Notes under the pieces: model-generated
What the model was told of the DNA's origin: nothing
Database searches by the model: none
The model's input: the letters and a program-made list of their open reading frames with translations, nothing else
Assembly (NCBI GenBank): GCA_904379015.1
Contig: CAJFHG010000002.1
Span: forward strand, 1-64,000
Reading direction: 5' to 3'
Source: Candidatus Paralachnospira caecorum
Lineage (GTDB): Bacteria; Bacillota; Clostridia; Lachnospirales; Lachnospiraceae
Length of the DNA stretch: 64,000 bases
Shown: piece after piece, positions 34,353 to 44,298 of the stretch
Position numbering within the stretch: position 1 is the stretch's first letter
How the letters are laid out: every line of letters begins with the position of its first letter
Made by a program: the position numbers and the translations under genes

Positions 34353-36041
34353 TTACTCTATTTGGAACGGCGTTTTGCATCCGCCGCTGATCCAGCTTTT
34401 CCAGGCCTCTGCAACCTCCTCATTTCCCAGTACCTCATATCGTGTCATGGGATCGTCCGCCTCATTTCCGCTCAGTTCTGCCCGAAGGCAGTTTTCCCTC
34501 AGCAGGCTGTCTATGGTCTCAGCGTATTGACTGATGTACTCCTCTGTCTCTTCATCCGCGTAGCTCACTCTGTCAAGCTGCCCGGATTCCTTCAATGTCT
34601 CCAGTCCCTCCAGCGACATGGTTTCTATGGGATAATACCCCAGCTCATCATCCAGCCAGCTGCCCAGGGTGATCTCCGCCTCATTGAGATTCGCCAGGAT
34701 CTCCTCCGGTTCTCTGGAAACGGTTCCCAGCTGCCACAGGGGCAGCACTTCCGTGCCGGCAAAATAAGCGTCCCAGGCCCTTTCCGCTTCTTCACTCCCC
34801 AGAAGGCGCCCGGTCATATCCCTCACAGAGTAGGCCCCCTCATCATAATGCTCCAGCAAATCAGAAAGGACCGCGTTCTCCTTCCCGGTCTCCTCCTCCA
34901 GCCAGGCCACTGTGAGCGGCGCCTGGATGTAGTGGAGGAATTCCACCTGTGCCTGGGACATGAGATCCGCCTCCTCCTCCGGCTCTATCTGATACAGCAG
35001 CGGCTCCTTATAACGCATATACAGATACTGGTCATAAAGATCTGCCAGCTGCCTGTCTTTTTCCCATCCAAATTGATTCTTCACAGTCTCCGGGAGCGAC
35101 TGAAGCGCCATATTCTCATAATAAGTGGCAAGCCCCTCGGCCAGCCACAGAAGCGGCGCCTGATGAATGCTCTGTCCGCGCACTCTGCTGTCCAGAAATG
35201 CGTGAAACATCCGGTGACTCAAAAGCTCCCAGTCCCTTGACTCCTCCGGGTCAAAGGACGCTCCCACCGAATGGCGTCCCGCACCGCCGATCACCGCGGT
35301 GTCCGATGGAAGAAAGATCACGTCATACTCCTTCTCTATCCCGAAAAGTCCGATATAATAGTCCAGCAGACTGAGAAGCGCTTCCTGATCCTGTTCCTCC
35401 GGCTGCCATCCGTTCTCCGCCGTGTGAACACGAAGAACGCCGCCCTCTTCTGAGGTCAGCTCTGCCGTGACAAACCGGCCCATGGCAAAACAGTCGTTTG
35501 TCAGATCATAAAGATCAGGCCAGGTAACATGCTCCATCTGTTCAAATGGATTGACCGCGCTCCAGCCCTCCGGCACTTCCAGCACCACAGAAAGCCGGGA
35601 CATCAGCACCTCGTCCGACGGGATTCCTTCCACATAAGCCTCTGCGGGCAGAAGCAGCGCGTGAAGGCCGTCAAACACACAGAAGCTCTCTCCCGCCGTT
35701 CCCTGAGCGCCGTGTTTTCCCGACTGTCCCAGCGTCACCTGATAAGTCAGGCTTTCGGTCTGTCCGCGTCCCACATACAACGACGCGCCGCTGCCGGAAG
35801 TCTCCGCCGCGGCATCCTCCTCCCAGCTGACAACCTGATCTGTCACCGGGAACTCATATGTCCGTCCTTTGGAAAACCAGGAATTGGTCACGCTGACCGT
35901 GACCTTCAGCTGGTTTTCACCAGAAACCTCACATCTGTATTCAAATTCACAGGGCCTTTCCCGGGACAGCAGATACCATCCGCCTGCCGCCAGCGCCAAA
36001 GCCCCCGCCAAAATCAGCAAAATCGCAACTGTCTTTTTCAT
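34353..36041 (-). CDS. Membrane-anchored degenerate M61-like (gluzincin) protein, paralogue 2
   Basis: 562 aa from ATG 36041, which has no obvious Shine-Dalgarno; an ATG 14 codons earlier is alternative. One membrane helix at 5-25, then an extracellular part. LLSHRMFHAFLDSR (His276, His280) followed 22 residues later by WLAEGLATYYEN (Glu302) matches the gluzincin spacing HEXXH-E, but the catalytic Glu of HEXXH is Arg. The paralogue at 26504-28321 has lost even the histidines. It lies between the PL8 and GH38 genes, 55 nt before the latter. Probably zinc-binding at best, not a protease. Confidence 0.62.
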   Translation of the reverse strand: MKKTVAILLILAGALALAAGGWYLLSRERPCEFEYRCEVSGENQLKVTVSVTNSWFSKGRTYEFPVTDQVVSWEEDAAAETSGSGASLYVGRGQTESLTYQVTLGQSGKHGAQGTAGESFCVFDGLHALLLPAEAYVEGIPSDEVLMSRLSVVLEVPEGWSAVNPFEQMEHVTWPDLYDLTNDCFAMGRFVTAELTSEEGGVLRVHTAENGWQPEEQDQEALLSLLDYYIGLFGIEKEYDVIFLPSDTAVIGGAGRHSVGASFDPEESRDWELLSHRMFHAFLDSRVRGQSIHQAPLLWLAEGLATYYENMALQSLPETVKNQFGWEKDRQLADLYDQYLYMRYKEPLLYQIEPEEEADLMSQAQVEFLHYIQAPLTVAWLEEETGKENAVLSDLLEHYDEGAYSVRDMTGRLLGSEEAERAWDAYFAGTEVLPLWQLGTVSREPEEILANLNEAEITLGSWLDDELGYYPIETMSLEGLETLKESGQLDRVSYADEETEEYISQYAETIDSLLRENCLRAELSGNEADDPMTRYEVLGNEEVAEAWKSWISGGCKTPFQIE

Positions 36042-36061
36042 ATCTTGGAGGTTGGACGGAC

Positions 36062-36081
36062 GCGCCGCCTCCGGGCGGCGC
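36062..36081 (-). terminator. Hairpin after the PL8 gene
   Basis: GCGCCGCC-TCCG-GGCGGCGC, a perfect 8-bp GC stem, 29 bp past the PL8 stop and just before the next gene's start; no U-run. May limit read-through. Confidence 0.5.
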
Positions 36082-36109
36082 ATCCATCCCGTTAAGGGGG
36101 GTTAACCAA

Positions 36110-39100
36110 TCAATTGTTTTGGGTATACTCGTCGGTAAATCTTGACAATACTGCCGCGCAGTCCGCGCGCAGAGAAGCTCCGTGAGGATCCAGCACGGTC
36201 TGCTCATACTTTCCGGTGACCACACCGGTTCCCACTGCCCAGCTCATGGCCTCTGCCGCGTACTCCTGCACCAGCGCGGCATCCTGATAGCTGCTGTAAT
36301 CAGCCCGCTCTCCGGTATCGTATTCCATAAACTGCGCGAACCGGTACATCAGGACCGCCAGCTCCTGGCGGGAAAGCTCCCGGTCAGGCTGGAAGGTGCC
36401 GCTGTCCTCGTAGCCGCAGATAATTCCGTTGTTCACGCCCCAGGTCACTGCTTCCGCGTACCACGCGCCTTCCTGCACGTCAGGGAATATCGAAACATAT
36501 TCCACATCCTCAGAGCCGCCCAGGCGGTAAAGGAGCATCGCCGCCTCAGAGCGCTTCAGTGTATCCTCGGGTCCGAAATGCTCCGGATCATATCCGGTCA
36601 TGATCTGTTTTTCAAATACATCATAAACAAATCCGTAATACCATGCCGCCGGATCCACATCCTGGAACTGCTTCAGGACCAGAGCGTCAATGGCTGCTCT
36701 GAGGGCTGTGACGGCACTGTTCACATCAGCGCTGCCCGCGTTTTCGTCTTCCAGGACTGCCTTCGCGCCTGCCAGCGCTTCCTCAAGCGCCTTCCAGCTT
36801 TCTTCTGTATACGCGTTCTGCAGCTTTCCTTCCGCTTCCTCGATCAGAGGCGCCACGGCGCTCTTATCTGTCTCGAAGGCCGCTGTAACCGTCACAGGTC
36901 CGGCCGGCATGACAAACCGGTACTGCCCGGCCTCTCCTGTTTCTTCCAGCACCAGGTTTCCGCCTTCACTGTCAGCCGCCGTCAGGCCAAGGAACCGATA
37001 TCCCTGTTCTGCAGCGCCCACTGTTACCGTGACCGGCGTACCCTCGCTCACCGGGCCTTCCGGCTCTACCGTGATGACCGCGTCCGCCATGGCCGCGGGC
37101 TTCGTCTGCCGGACTGTGATCTCATATAAAGGCTCATCCTCTACTGTGATCTCCACGCTGTCTGTCAGTCCGGAAGAAGGATGGGTCACAGTGATCACGG
37201 ACTTTCCGGGAGCGACTGCCGTCACCCGTCCGTTTCCGTCCACTGATGCCGCCGCCGGATTACTGCTTTCCCAGAACAGAATCTGGCTGGAGGCGTTTTC
37301 CGGCGTGATCACCGCAGTGAGGTCAAAGGAGGTTCCTGTATAAACCACTCCCTCCGGCGCGTTGGCGATCCTCACGGATTCCGCTCCCACGGCCTCGCCG
37401 GCATAAGGGATCACACTGACCACACACTCTGCCTGCACGCTTTCATCCAGTACGGAGTACGCTGTGATCACCGCGGATCCCGCGTCTCCCAGCACTGTCA
37501 CTCTTCCCCTGCTGTCCACCGAAACAAGCTCCGGATCAGAAGATTTCCATCCTATGCTGGCCGCGTTGGCAAGCGGTTTCGTGACCGCGGAAAGCTGTGT
37601 GCTCTGTCCTTTCAGCAGTCCCACCTCTGTTCTGTCCAGAGTAATCTCTGTGAAGGGCAGGGGCTCTCTGTCTGAAAGATTGACGCCCATGATCTCAAAT
37701 TCATACATGGAGAAGCCGTATCTGGTATTGACCCGGCTGATCCCCAGCATACGCACATACCGTCCGGTGTAAGTCTCGGGCAGACTGTATTCTTTCCAGC
37801 CCGCTCCGGAATTGTTTGTCTCATGGACCATGTCGGTCCAGATTTCCATATCATCCGAGATCTGGATCTTATATTCTTTTCCTGCAGCGCCCTCCCAGAG
37901 GATATTGACTGCCTGGACCTGGCATACGCCGCCCAGATCCACGATATACCACTGGTCGTCGTTGCGTCCGGACGCCCATCTGGTGCTCTCGCTGCCGTCA
38001 ATGGCTTTTTCCGGTGTCAGGCTGGAATCATTGGGGTCATTGGCGCTGGCGGTGGCTGTTTTTCCAAGCGCCAGGTTCACAACCTCTTCGGGAGAAATGC
38101 CGCTGCCGTCTTTGCTCAGGGCTCTCAGCTCGAACAGGGAATACTGATGCTCGCTGATTCCCTCAACCCGCAGATACCGTCCCGTCTGAGGCGTCTCAAA
38201 ATCAAATCGTACATAGCCGCCATCCGCGGCCTCTGTCACTTCCTGAATCGTCCTCCAGTCTGAGCCATCGTCAGAAAGCATGATCTTATAGTCCGATCCG
38301 TTGGAATACCACTGGATATCCACCGCGTCAAAGGTCGCGCCGGGTCCCAGGTCAACCTGGATCCATTCCGTGCCCTCACTGCCGGACTGCCAGCGGGTGA
38401 TGTCCATATCGCCGTCCACCGCGTTGGAAGCGGGATAAGCGGAGGTTACGCTGCTGACGGTCACAGGCTTTTTCAGCGCCAGGTTCTCATAAACGCTGAT
38501 CGGAAGCTCTGCCTCTGAATTTCCGTCCGCCACAGAGGCCGTAGCTGCAGCCTCTCCGATTCCCACAAATTTCAGAACGCCGTGCTCATACTCGGCCACA
38601 TCCTGATCCGTGGTGGAATATTCGATCTCACTGATGCCGTTGGCGGGCGCCGTCTTGAGCAACGGCTCCGCGTCATAACCGATCACGCCGTCCAGGGCGC
38701 TGTCGTCAAAGCGGATCTTCTGGATCGGACTGTTATCCGGTTTATAGTCCAGAGATACATTGGAGATCACAATGCCGCCTTCCGCGCGGATCTCCAGGAA
38801 ATCAGTCTGATCCGGCAGAGCTGCGATCTCATACACAGCCCTGGTCCAGCCGTCGCCCGCGTCCTCTTCGGACACAGCAGCCTCCACAGACTGAAGCGCC
38901 TCTCCGCTCTGTCCGGCCAGGAACTCGACTGTCTCGTCCCCGGTCCGGTATACCGTCACCTGGGCAGTCTGAAGATTGGTATAGCTGTAGAGAAGACTTC
39001 CTCCCTCTTCCGAAGCCGCGGCCACATCACCGTCTCCGCCGTAAAGATCTTCTGTATTCTGTACAAAAGCAAAACCACTGTCTTCAAAGGTCCTGCTGTT

Positions 39101-42100
39101 GTTCATCATCGTATCCTGAAGGGTCTTCAGGTCGCTGGAATTTCTCATGGTCGCGTCGAACCGGGTAAACTGAGGGGCCCACACCTTAGCCGGATGGCTC
39201 TTCAGCACGATCTTCAGATAATTCGCGCCTTCATTGACCGCGCCCTCGGGAGAAAGCTCCTCCCTGTACCATTCAACATAAGGAGTCGATCCCAGTGTCT
39301 GATAAGCCTGCTCTGTCCACTCCACGCCGTCCGCGGAGGTATAGAGTTCGATTTCTCCGATCGACTTGGAGTAACCGTACACCTCCAATGTGAAATCTTC
39401 CAGTCCTGGAAGCATATAGGTAATGTATTCCTCGGTCTGCGCCGCTCTCTTCAGACGGGTAGAATCTCCGTTATATTTTTCCGGAGACGCCGCGTCAAAG
39501 AGCCATCCGGAAGAATAGCTGAGCATCTTATCAAAATTTTCAAATTCATCATAGAAATTGGTCGTGGCCGGCACTGTGACAGAAACCTCTTCACAGAGGG
39601 CACTGACACCATGCGCATCCTTTGCCCTGGCCGCCAGGTAATAGGTCATCCCCGGCGTCAGTCCGTAGATCTTCAGATCCTCAGACTTTGTTTCCAGCGT
39701 GCTGGTGTAATTTCCGCTTTCCGTCCCGTATACCACTTCATAGGAAGCGGCGCCCGGCACCTTTTTCAGGGAAACATCCAGCGCGTCATTGTTCATCTGG
39801 GCAGACAGGATCTTTGTGCCCTGAAGCTCCACCTCATCATAGGAAAGCTTCACGGTAAAGCTCCGGCCCGCGCTGCCGTTCACGTCGATCTTCAGCTGGA
39901 TGCTGGGAGCGGTCTGCACCACCTCCACACCGTCATCCACGGCAAGGATTCCCCTGGCGGCGCGGTTGATCTCCACGTTGATGTACCCGTCGTTTTCCAG
40001 AGTCGCGTCGGAAACGGAGATCTCCATTCCGCTGTCATTCTCGGAGATCATAATACTGGCGGCGGAGTCTGAATTGACATAATTGCGGACGCCGCAGGCA
40101 TCCAGTGAATTTTCACCGTCCTGCCAGAAGTTCACGCCCAGGATCCCCAGGCTCTTCTCATAGACCGCGTGGGCCGTGTCGTCCTGCTGCAGGATCTCCA
40201 CATCGCTGGATGCCGCGTAGGAGGCAGTCTCGGCGTCGGTCTTTCCGGGCAGCAGCACATAGGCATAGGAAGCGTCCGTCGGATTCTCTCCGTGGCTTGT
40301 CCAGGCTGTAAAATAGTCAGCCTCGACTTCAGAGGTATCCGTATTGTATTCACCCAGATCCGACCATTTTCCTGTGCGGTGTTCGCTCTTTACATTCAGA
40401 TCCAGACCGTTCGGGAAATAAAAGCCGATATCTGAATTTTCTACGTTCCCCTGCATATGCAGCGTAGAAGCGTCTTCGTATGAGATGACCTCACCGTCCA
40501 TGGCCATGGTCTGGCTTTCTCCATTCACGGAGTAGGTACGGTTGTCCTCATCGATCATATAGTTTTCCAGCGTCGTCTCCAGTTCGCCGTTTCCGCCGAT
40601 CCCGGTTCCGAGCGCGACCACTTCATCGTCAAACATGAACCAGGATTTTTTCATCTGGAGATTGTTTCTGCTGGTGGCAAAATCCATGCCGGTCACGCCG
40701 TAGGTTCCGTCGGTCACGCCGCCGGTAAAACTGTTGTTGTTGCGGGTCTGGGAGCTTAAGCTCTTTCCGTAGATGGAAGTGGCGCCGGGCAGGCGGTACC
40801 AGTCAATGGTCGCTTTGTTGACGCCCTCAAACCGGGTCAGGTCTTCATTATATAAATGCGTCATGCCAAGGCCCGTATACCAGCCCTTCGCGTTGGAATC
40901 CCCGATCTCACAGTTGGCGATCCGCTTGGAGGTCATGGCGATGGAATAGGTCCATCCCTCCTCTGACCAGTGGATCGTTCTGGCGCCGGCATTCATCTGA
41001 TAATTGTTTCCCGAAAGGTCAATGGGCTCAATGCTGTCGTCCTCCAGGATCTCATTGACCTTGACCACCGTATCCAGCGGGAATTTATGCCAGGGTGTGT
41101 CCGCGCTGTTGTTCATCTCCTCGATCATGAAATCGTTGCTGAACCACTGCTTGATCACGCCTTTAAACTGCGCCGCGATCTCGGCCGGAGCGGACTCGGC
41201 CAGCATGAGCATGGCGTTGGCAATGATCAGGCCGCCTCTGGGCTGGGTGGTATCATAGCGGGTAATCTCACGTCCCCGGAAGGCGTCCATGGCAAGCCCG
41301 TTGTAAACAAAGGGCTCATATGTATCCAGAACCCACTGGTATACGATATTGGAACTGTCCTCATCAAGCTCCCAGGGCGTACCCTCCAGCATGTAAATGA
41401 TGTAGGCGGAATCCGTCAGGCACATAAGGCCGTAACCGCCGTTATAGGTAATGATGTTATGCTGTACGAATGTCCCGTCCGTATAGTATCCGTCTCCCGA
41501 TGTGGTATAGGAAAGCATACCCGGCATCCTTTCCGCCACAAAATCGAGCCACTCCGGATCCTCCAGGAGAATGCCGGTATACATCCGGACCCGTTCTGTC
41601 CAGGTGGCATTCGCTCCGGTCATGGTGGTCTTTCCCAGATAATGGATCATAGCCGTCGCGTAGGTTTCAATTTCCTCCGGGGTGAACTCATCATAAAGCA
41701 GCATCAGCGTCTCGCCCAGATAGATCGGGGCGCCGATCTGCCAGGAAAACCAGTTTCCATATCTTGGAATCGACGGATTAAAATGATTGTCATAGACAAA
41801 TTTTACGGCATCCTTGATATCCGCCAGCATTTCCTGATTGTGGTAAAGATCACATCCCTTTGTCTCATAGGCCAGCGCCATGGCGCGGAGATACTGGAAT
41901 GTGAACTGAAGTGAATTGGCGTTGATGTAAACAGTGGAAGACGGCCGCCTCCGTCCCAGGGGATATTCCGAAAAGATGTAATCCTGAGAAGAATCCAGTC
42001 CCTCGATCTCCTGATCGTTCTCATCCCGGTAGCTTCCGCTTATGGCATTGGAAACGGGATTTTTGTTCATCTTATCCCAGTAATTCTGAGCAGTTGAATT

Positions 42101-42343
42101 GATGGATTCCAGCATAGGCTGAACCCGTTCGTCATTGGGATCATAATCTCCTCCCACCGCCATGTCATAAAATTTCAGACGCATGGCCGCATAAACAGTT
42201 TCTTCTGCTTCAGACGCGTCGGTCTGCTCTGCCGCCAGCTCTCCCGCGGCATATACAGAAAATGTGCCGAGCAATGTGGATGCAAGCATCACAAGACTCA
42301 GACAAAATGCAAGTTTTTGTTTTAATCGTTTTGCCTTTTTCAT
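36110..42343 (-). CDS. SLH-anchored polysaccharide lyase family 8 (hyaluronate/chondroitin lyase-like)
   Basis: 2077 aa from ATG 42343 (AAGGAGAGG upstream). Signal peptide about 1-33 (ends FSVYAAG). PL8 alpha-toroid at about 40-400 with the catalytic set: Asn in YGNWFSWQIG, His and Tyr in GTFVQHNIITYNGGYG, and downstream super-sandwich domains to about 800. Then an Fn3 domain, a jelly-roll/CBM-like region, two discoidin domains (about 1370-1640), two Big_2 domains, a beta module, FIVAR helices and three SLH repeats (about 1895-2077). PL8 enzymes cleave uronic acid-containing polymers (hyaluronan, chondroitin, xanthan) by beta-elimination; which one here is open. First gene of the surface glycan locus. 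Confidence 0.9.
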   Translation of the reverse strand: MKKAKRLKQKLAFCLSLVMLASTLLGTFSVYAAGELAAEQTDASEAEETVYAAMRLKFYDMAVGGDYDPNDERVQPMLESINSTAQNYWDKMNKNPVSNAISGSYRDENDQEIEGLDSSQDYIFSEYPLGRRRPSSTVYINANSLQFTFQYLRAMALAYETKGCDLYHNQEMLADIKDAVKFVYDNHFNPSIPRYGNWFSWQIGAPIYLGETLMLLYDEFTPEEIETYATAMIHYLGKTTMTGANATWTERVRMYTGILLEDPEWLDFVAERMPGMLSYTTSGDGYYTDGTFVQHNIITYNGGYGLMCLTDSAYIIYMLEGTPWELDEDSSNIVYQWVLDTYEPFVYNGLAMDAFRGREITRYDTTQPRGGLIIANAMLMLAESAPAEIAAQFKGVIKQWFSNDFMIEEMNNSADTPWHKFPLDTVVKVNEILEDDSIEPIDLSGNNYQMNAGARTIHWSEEGWTYSIAMTSKRIANCEIGDSNAKGWYTGLGMTHLYNEDLTRFEGVNKATIDWYRLPGATSIYGKSLSSQTRNNNSFTGGVTDGTYGVTGMDFATSRNNLQMKKSWFMFDDEVVALGTGIGGNGELETTLENYMIDEDNRTYSVNGESQTMAMDGEVISYEDASTLHMQGNVENSDIGFYFPNGLDLNVKSEHRTGKWSDLGEYNTDTSEVEADYFTAWTSHGENPTDASYAYVLLPGKTDAETASYAASSDVEILQQDDTAHAVYEKSLGILGVNFWQDGENSLDACGVRNYVNSDSAASIMISENDSGMEISVSDATLENDGYINVEINRAARGILAVDDGVEVVQTAPSIQLKIDVNGSAGRSFTVKLSYDEVELQGTKILSAQMNNDALDVSLKKVPGAASYEVVYGTESGNYTSTLETKSEDLKIYGLTPGMTYYLAARAKDAHGVSALCEEVSVTVPATTNFYDEFENFDKMLSYSSGWLFDAASPEKYNGDSTRLKRAAQTEEYITYMLPGLEDFTLEVYGYSKSIGEIELYTSADGVEWTEQAYQTLGSTPYVEWYREELSPEGAVNEGANYLKIVLKSHPAKVWAPQFTRFDATMRNSSDLKTLQDTMMNNSRTFEDSGFAFVQNTEDLYGGDGDVAAASEEGGSLLYSYTNLQTAQVTVYRTGDETVEFLAGQSGEALQSVEAAVSEEDAGDGWTRAVYEIAALPDQTDFLEIRAEGGIVISNVSLDYKPDNSPIQKIRFDDSALDGVIGYDAEPLLKTAPANGISEIEYSTTDQDVAEYEHGVLKFVGIGEAAATASVADGNSEAELPISVYENLALKKPVTVSSVTSAYPASNAVDGDMDITRWQSGSEGTEWIQVDLGPGATFDAVDIQWYSNGSDYKIMLSDDGSDWRTIQEVTEAADGGYVRFDFETPQTGRYLRVEGISEHQYSLFELRALSKDGSGISPEEVVNLALGKTATASANDPNDSSLTPEKAIDGSESTRWASGRNDDQWYIVDLGGVCQVQAVNILWEGAAGKEYKIQISDDMEIWTDMVHETNNSGAGWKEYSLPETYTGRYVRMLGISRVNTRYGFSMYEFEIMGVNLSDREPLPFTEITLDRTEVGLLKGQSTQLSAVTKPLANAASIGWKSSDPELVSVDSRGRVTVLGDAGSAVITAYSVLDESVQAECVVSVIPYAGEAVGAESVRIANAPEGVVYTGTSFDLTAVITPENASSQILFWESSNPAAASVDGNGRVTAVAPGKSVITVTHPSSGLTDSVEITVEDEPLYEITVRQTKPAAMADAVITVEPEGPVSEGTPVTVTVGAAEQGYRFLGLTAADSEGGNLVLEETGEAGQYRFVMPAGPVTVTAAFETDKSAVAPLIEEAEGKLQNAYTEESWKALEEALAGAKAVLEDENAGSADVNSAVTALRAAIDALVLKQFQDVDPAAWYYGFVYDVFEKQIMTGYDPEHFGPEDTLKRSEAAMLLYRLGGSEDVEYVSIFPDVQEGAWYAEAVTWGVNNGIICGYEDSGTFQPDRELSRQELAVLMYRFAQFMEYDTGERADYSSYQDAALVQEYAAEAMSWAVGTGVVTGKYEQTVLDPHGASLRADCAAVLSRFTDEYTQNN

Positions 42344-42378
42344 AGCCCTCTCCTTATTCGGACAAATATTCATTAAAC

Positions 42379-42407
42379 AGTATAGCAAATCACCTTTGTG
42401 CAAATAA
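42379..42407 (-). promoter_or_regulatory. Possible promoter of the PL8 gene
   Basis: TATACT (42379-42384) with a weak TTATTT (42402-42407) 17 bp upstream. The weak -35 suggests activator control. A repeated AGGTGA flanks it. Confidence 0.4.
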
Positions 42408-42462
42408 GGGGGTATTTCACCTTTTTATGGGGGGATTTTATGCATTTTATACGAAACGAAAG

Positions 42463-42500
42463 AAAGACCCCGACGGAGCTCCACCAGAATCTTTCTCTTA
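42463..42500 (-). terminator. Terminator of the ABC exporter unit
   Basis: AAAGATTC...GGGTCTTT forms an imperfect stem with an inner GGAGCTCC, followed on the minus strand by CTTTCGTTTCG. It lies 23 nt after the exporter stop. Confidence 0.4.
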
Positions 42501-42522
42501 TTTCGACTTTTTTCTTCTATTT

Positions 42523-44298
42523 TTATCTATTTTTCACATTGCCCGCGAACTGGCTGTTATACAGCTCCGCATAAAACCCGTTTTTCGCCAGGAGACTCTT
42601 ATGATTTCCCTGCTCCACCACGTTTCCGTCGCGCATGACCAGGATAATGTCCGCTTCCCGTATGGTCGAAAGGCGGTGAGCCACAATAAAGCTGGTCCTC
42701 CCCTCCATCATCTTCGCGAAGGCGTTCTGGATCCTGATTTCCGTCCTGGTATCGATAGAAGAAGTCGCCTCATCCAGGATCAGCATGGGCGGCAGACAGA
42801 GCATGACCCGGGTAATGCAGAGAAGCTGCTTCTGTCCCTGGGAAAGATTGTCCCCGTCCTCTGAGATCACCGTATCATATCCCTGGGGCAGCCGCTTGAT
42901 AAAGCTGTGGGCATGGGATGCCTTCGCCGCCTCTATGATCTCCTCCTCGGCGGCGTCGGGCCGTCCCATGGCAATATTTTCCCGGATGGTCCCGTTCCTC
43001 AGCCAGGTATCCTGGAGCACCATGCCGAAGCTGCTCCTCAGGCTCTTCCTGGTCACGTCCCGGATCGGTGTGCCGTCGATCCGGATGCTCCCGCTGTCCA
43101 CATCATAAAAGCGCATCAGCAGATTGATCAGCGTGGTCTTTCCGCATCCGGTCGGCCCCACGATGGCCACCCTCTGTCCCGACTCCACAGAAAGATTGAA
43201 ATCCTCGATCAGCTTCTGCTCCGGATAATAGGAAAAATAAACATGCTCCAGGGAAACCTCTCCCTTTACGTCCTGCAGAATTCCCGCGTTTTCCTTATCG
43301 GGCGTCTGGGGATCCTCTTCGATCAGTTCAAAAATCCTGGCCGCGCAGGCAACCGCGTTCTGCAGCTCCGTCACCACGCCGGATATTTCATTGAAGGGTT
43401 TCGTGTACTGGTTAGCATAAGTAAGGAAACAGGAAAGCTGTCCCACGCTGATCCCGCCTCCGATGGCCGACAGCGCCCCCACAATGCCCACGCCCGTATA
43501 GACCAGGCTGTTGATAAAACGGGTGCTGGGATTGACCAGTGAAGAGAAGAAAGTCGCGCGGAGAGAGCAGACCTCCAGTCTCTGATTGATCTCGTCAAAC
43601 CGTTTCTGGCATTCTTCTTCATAGCCAAAGGCCTGCACCACCTTCTGGTTTCCGATGGCTTCTTCAATGAGGGCGGTCTGCTCTCCTCTTGTCTCCGACT
43701 GAAGCTTAAACATGGAATAAGTCCGTTTCGCGATGAATCCGGCCACCAGAAAGGACACCGGCGTGATCAGGACCACCACAGCCGTGATCCTCACATTGAC
43801 AGAGAGCATGAAGCCCAGGGTCCCCACAATTGTCATCACGCCTGTGAACAGCTGGGTAAATCCCATCAGGAGTCCGTCGGCGAACTGATCCACATCGGCG
43901 ATCACCCGGCTCACCACTTCCCCGTAGGAATGGCTGTCGATGTATCGGAGGGGCAGGATCTCGATTTTCGCGAAGGCGTCCCTCCGGATATCCTGCACCA
44001 CCCGGTACGTGATCCTGTTGTTGCACACATTCATGATCCACTGGGAAACAGCGGTTATGATCAGTACCGTGACCACTGTCTGCAGAACCTGGTACACCCC
44101 TTTGAAATCCACGTTTCCCGGCCCCACGATGCAGTCAATGGCCTGCCCGGTCAGGATCGGCACATAGAGCGTGGAGGCCACCGTGACTGCCGCCAGGATC
44201 AGAGACAGCGCCACAGAAAACCTGTATTTTTTCACATATTTCAATATCTTGGATATGGTATCCTTCCTGTACGCTTTTTTTACCGTCTTCTCAGCCAT
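42523..44298 (-). CDS. ABC exporter half-transporter (subunit 2)
   Basis: 591 aa from ATG 44298 with GGAGGAA upstream; overlaps the preceding exporter gene by 8 nt. Six-helix membrane domain (about 25-310) fused to an ATPase (about 345-585): Walker A GPTGCGKTTLI, signature LSQGQKQ, Walker B MLILDEATSSID, H-loop AHRLSTI. Normal catalytic Glu after Walker B. With the upstream half it forms a heterodimeric exporter of lipid, peptide or drug type; substrate unknown. Confidence 0.93.
   Translation of the reverse strand: MAEKTVKKAYRKDTISKILKYVKKYRFSVALSLILAAVTVASTLYVPILTGQAIDCIVGPGNVDFKGVYQVLQTVVTVLIITAVSQWIMNVCNNRITYRVVQDIRRDAFAKIEILPLRYIDSHSYGEVVSRVIADVDQFADGLLMGFTQLFTGVMTIVGTLGFMLSVNVRITAVVVLITPVSFLVAGFIAKRTYSMFKLQSETRGEQTALIEEAIGNQKVVQAFGYEEECQKRFDEINQRLEVCSLRATFFSSLVNPSTRFINSLVYTGVGIVGALSAIGGGISVGQLSCFLTYANQYTKPFNEISGVVTELQNAVACAARIFELIEEDPQTPDKENAGILQDVKGEVSLEHVYFSYYPEQKLIEDFNLSVESGQRVAIVGPTGCGKTTLINLLMRFYDVDSGSIRIDGTPIRDVTRKSLRSSFGMVLQDTWLRNGTIRENIAMGRPDAAEEEIIEAAKASHAHSFIKRLPQGYDTVISEDGDNLSQGQKQLLCITRVMLCLPPMLILDEATSSIDTRTEIRIQNAFAKMMEGRTSFIVAHRLSTIREADIILVMRDGNVVEQGNHKSLLAKNGFYAELYNSQFAGNVKNR

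Noticed and set aside
38582-40072. 496-codon plus-strand frame opposite the PL8 gene
   Set aside because: Antisense shadow; the PL8 frame has clear domains and a ribosome site.
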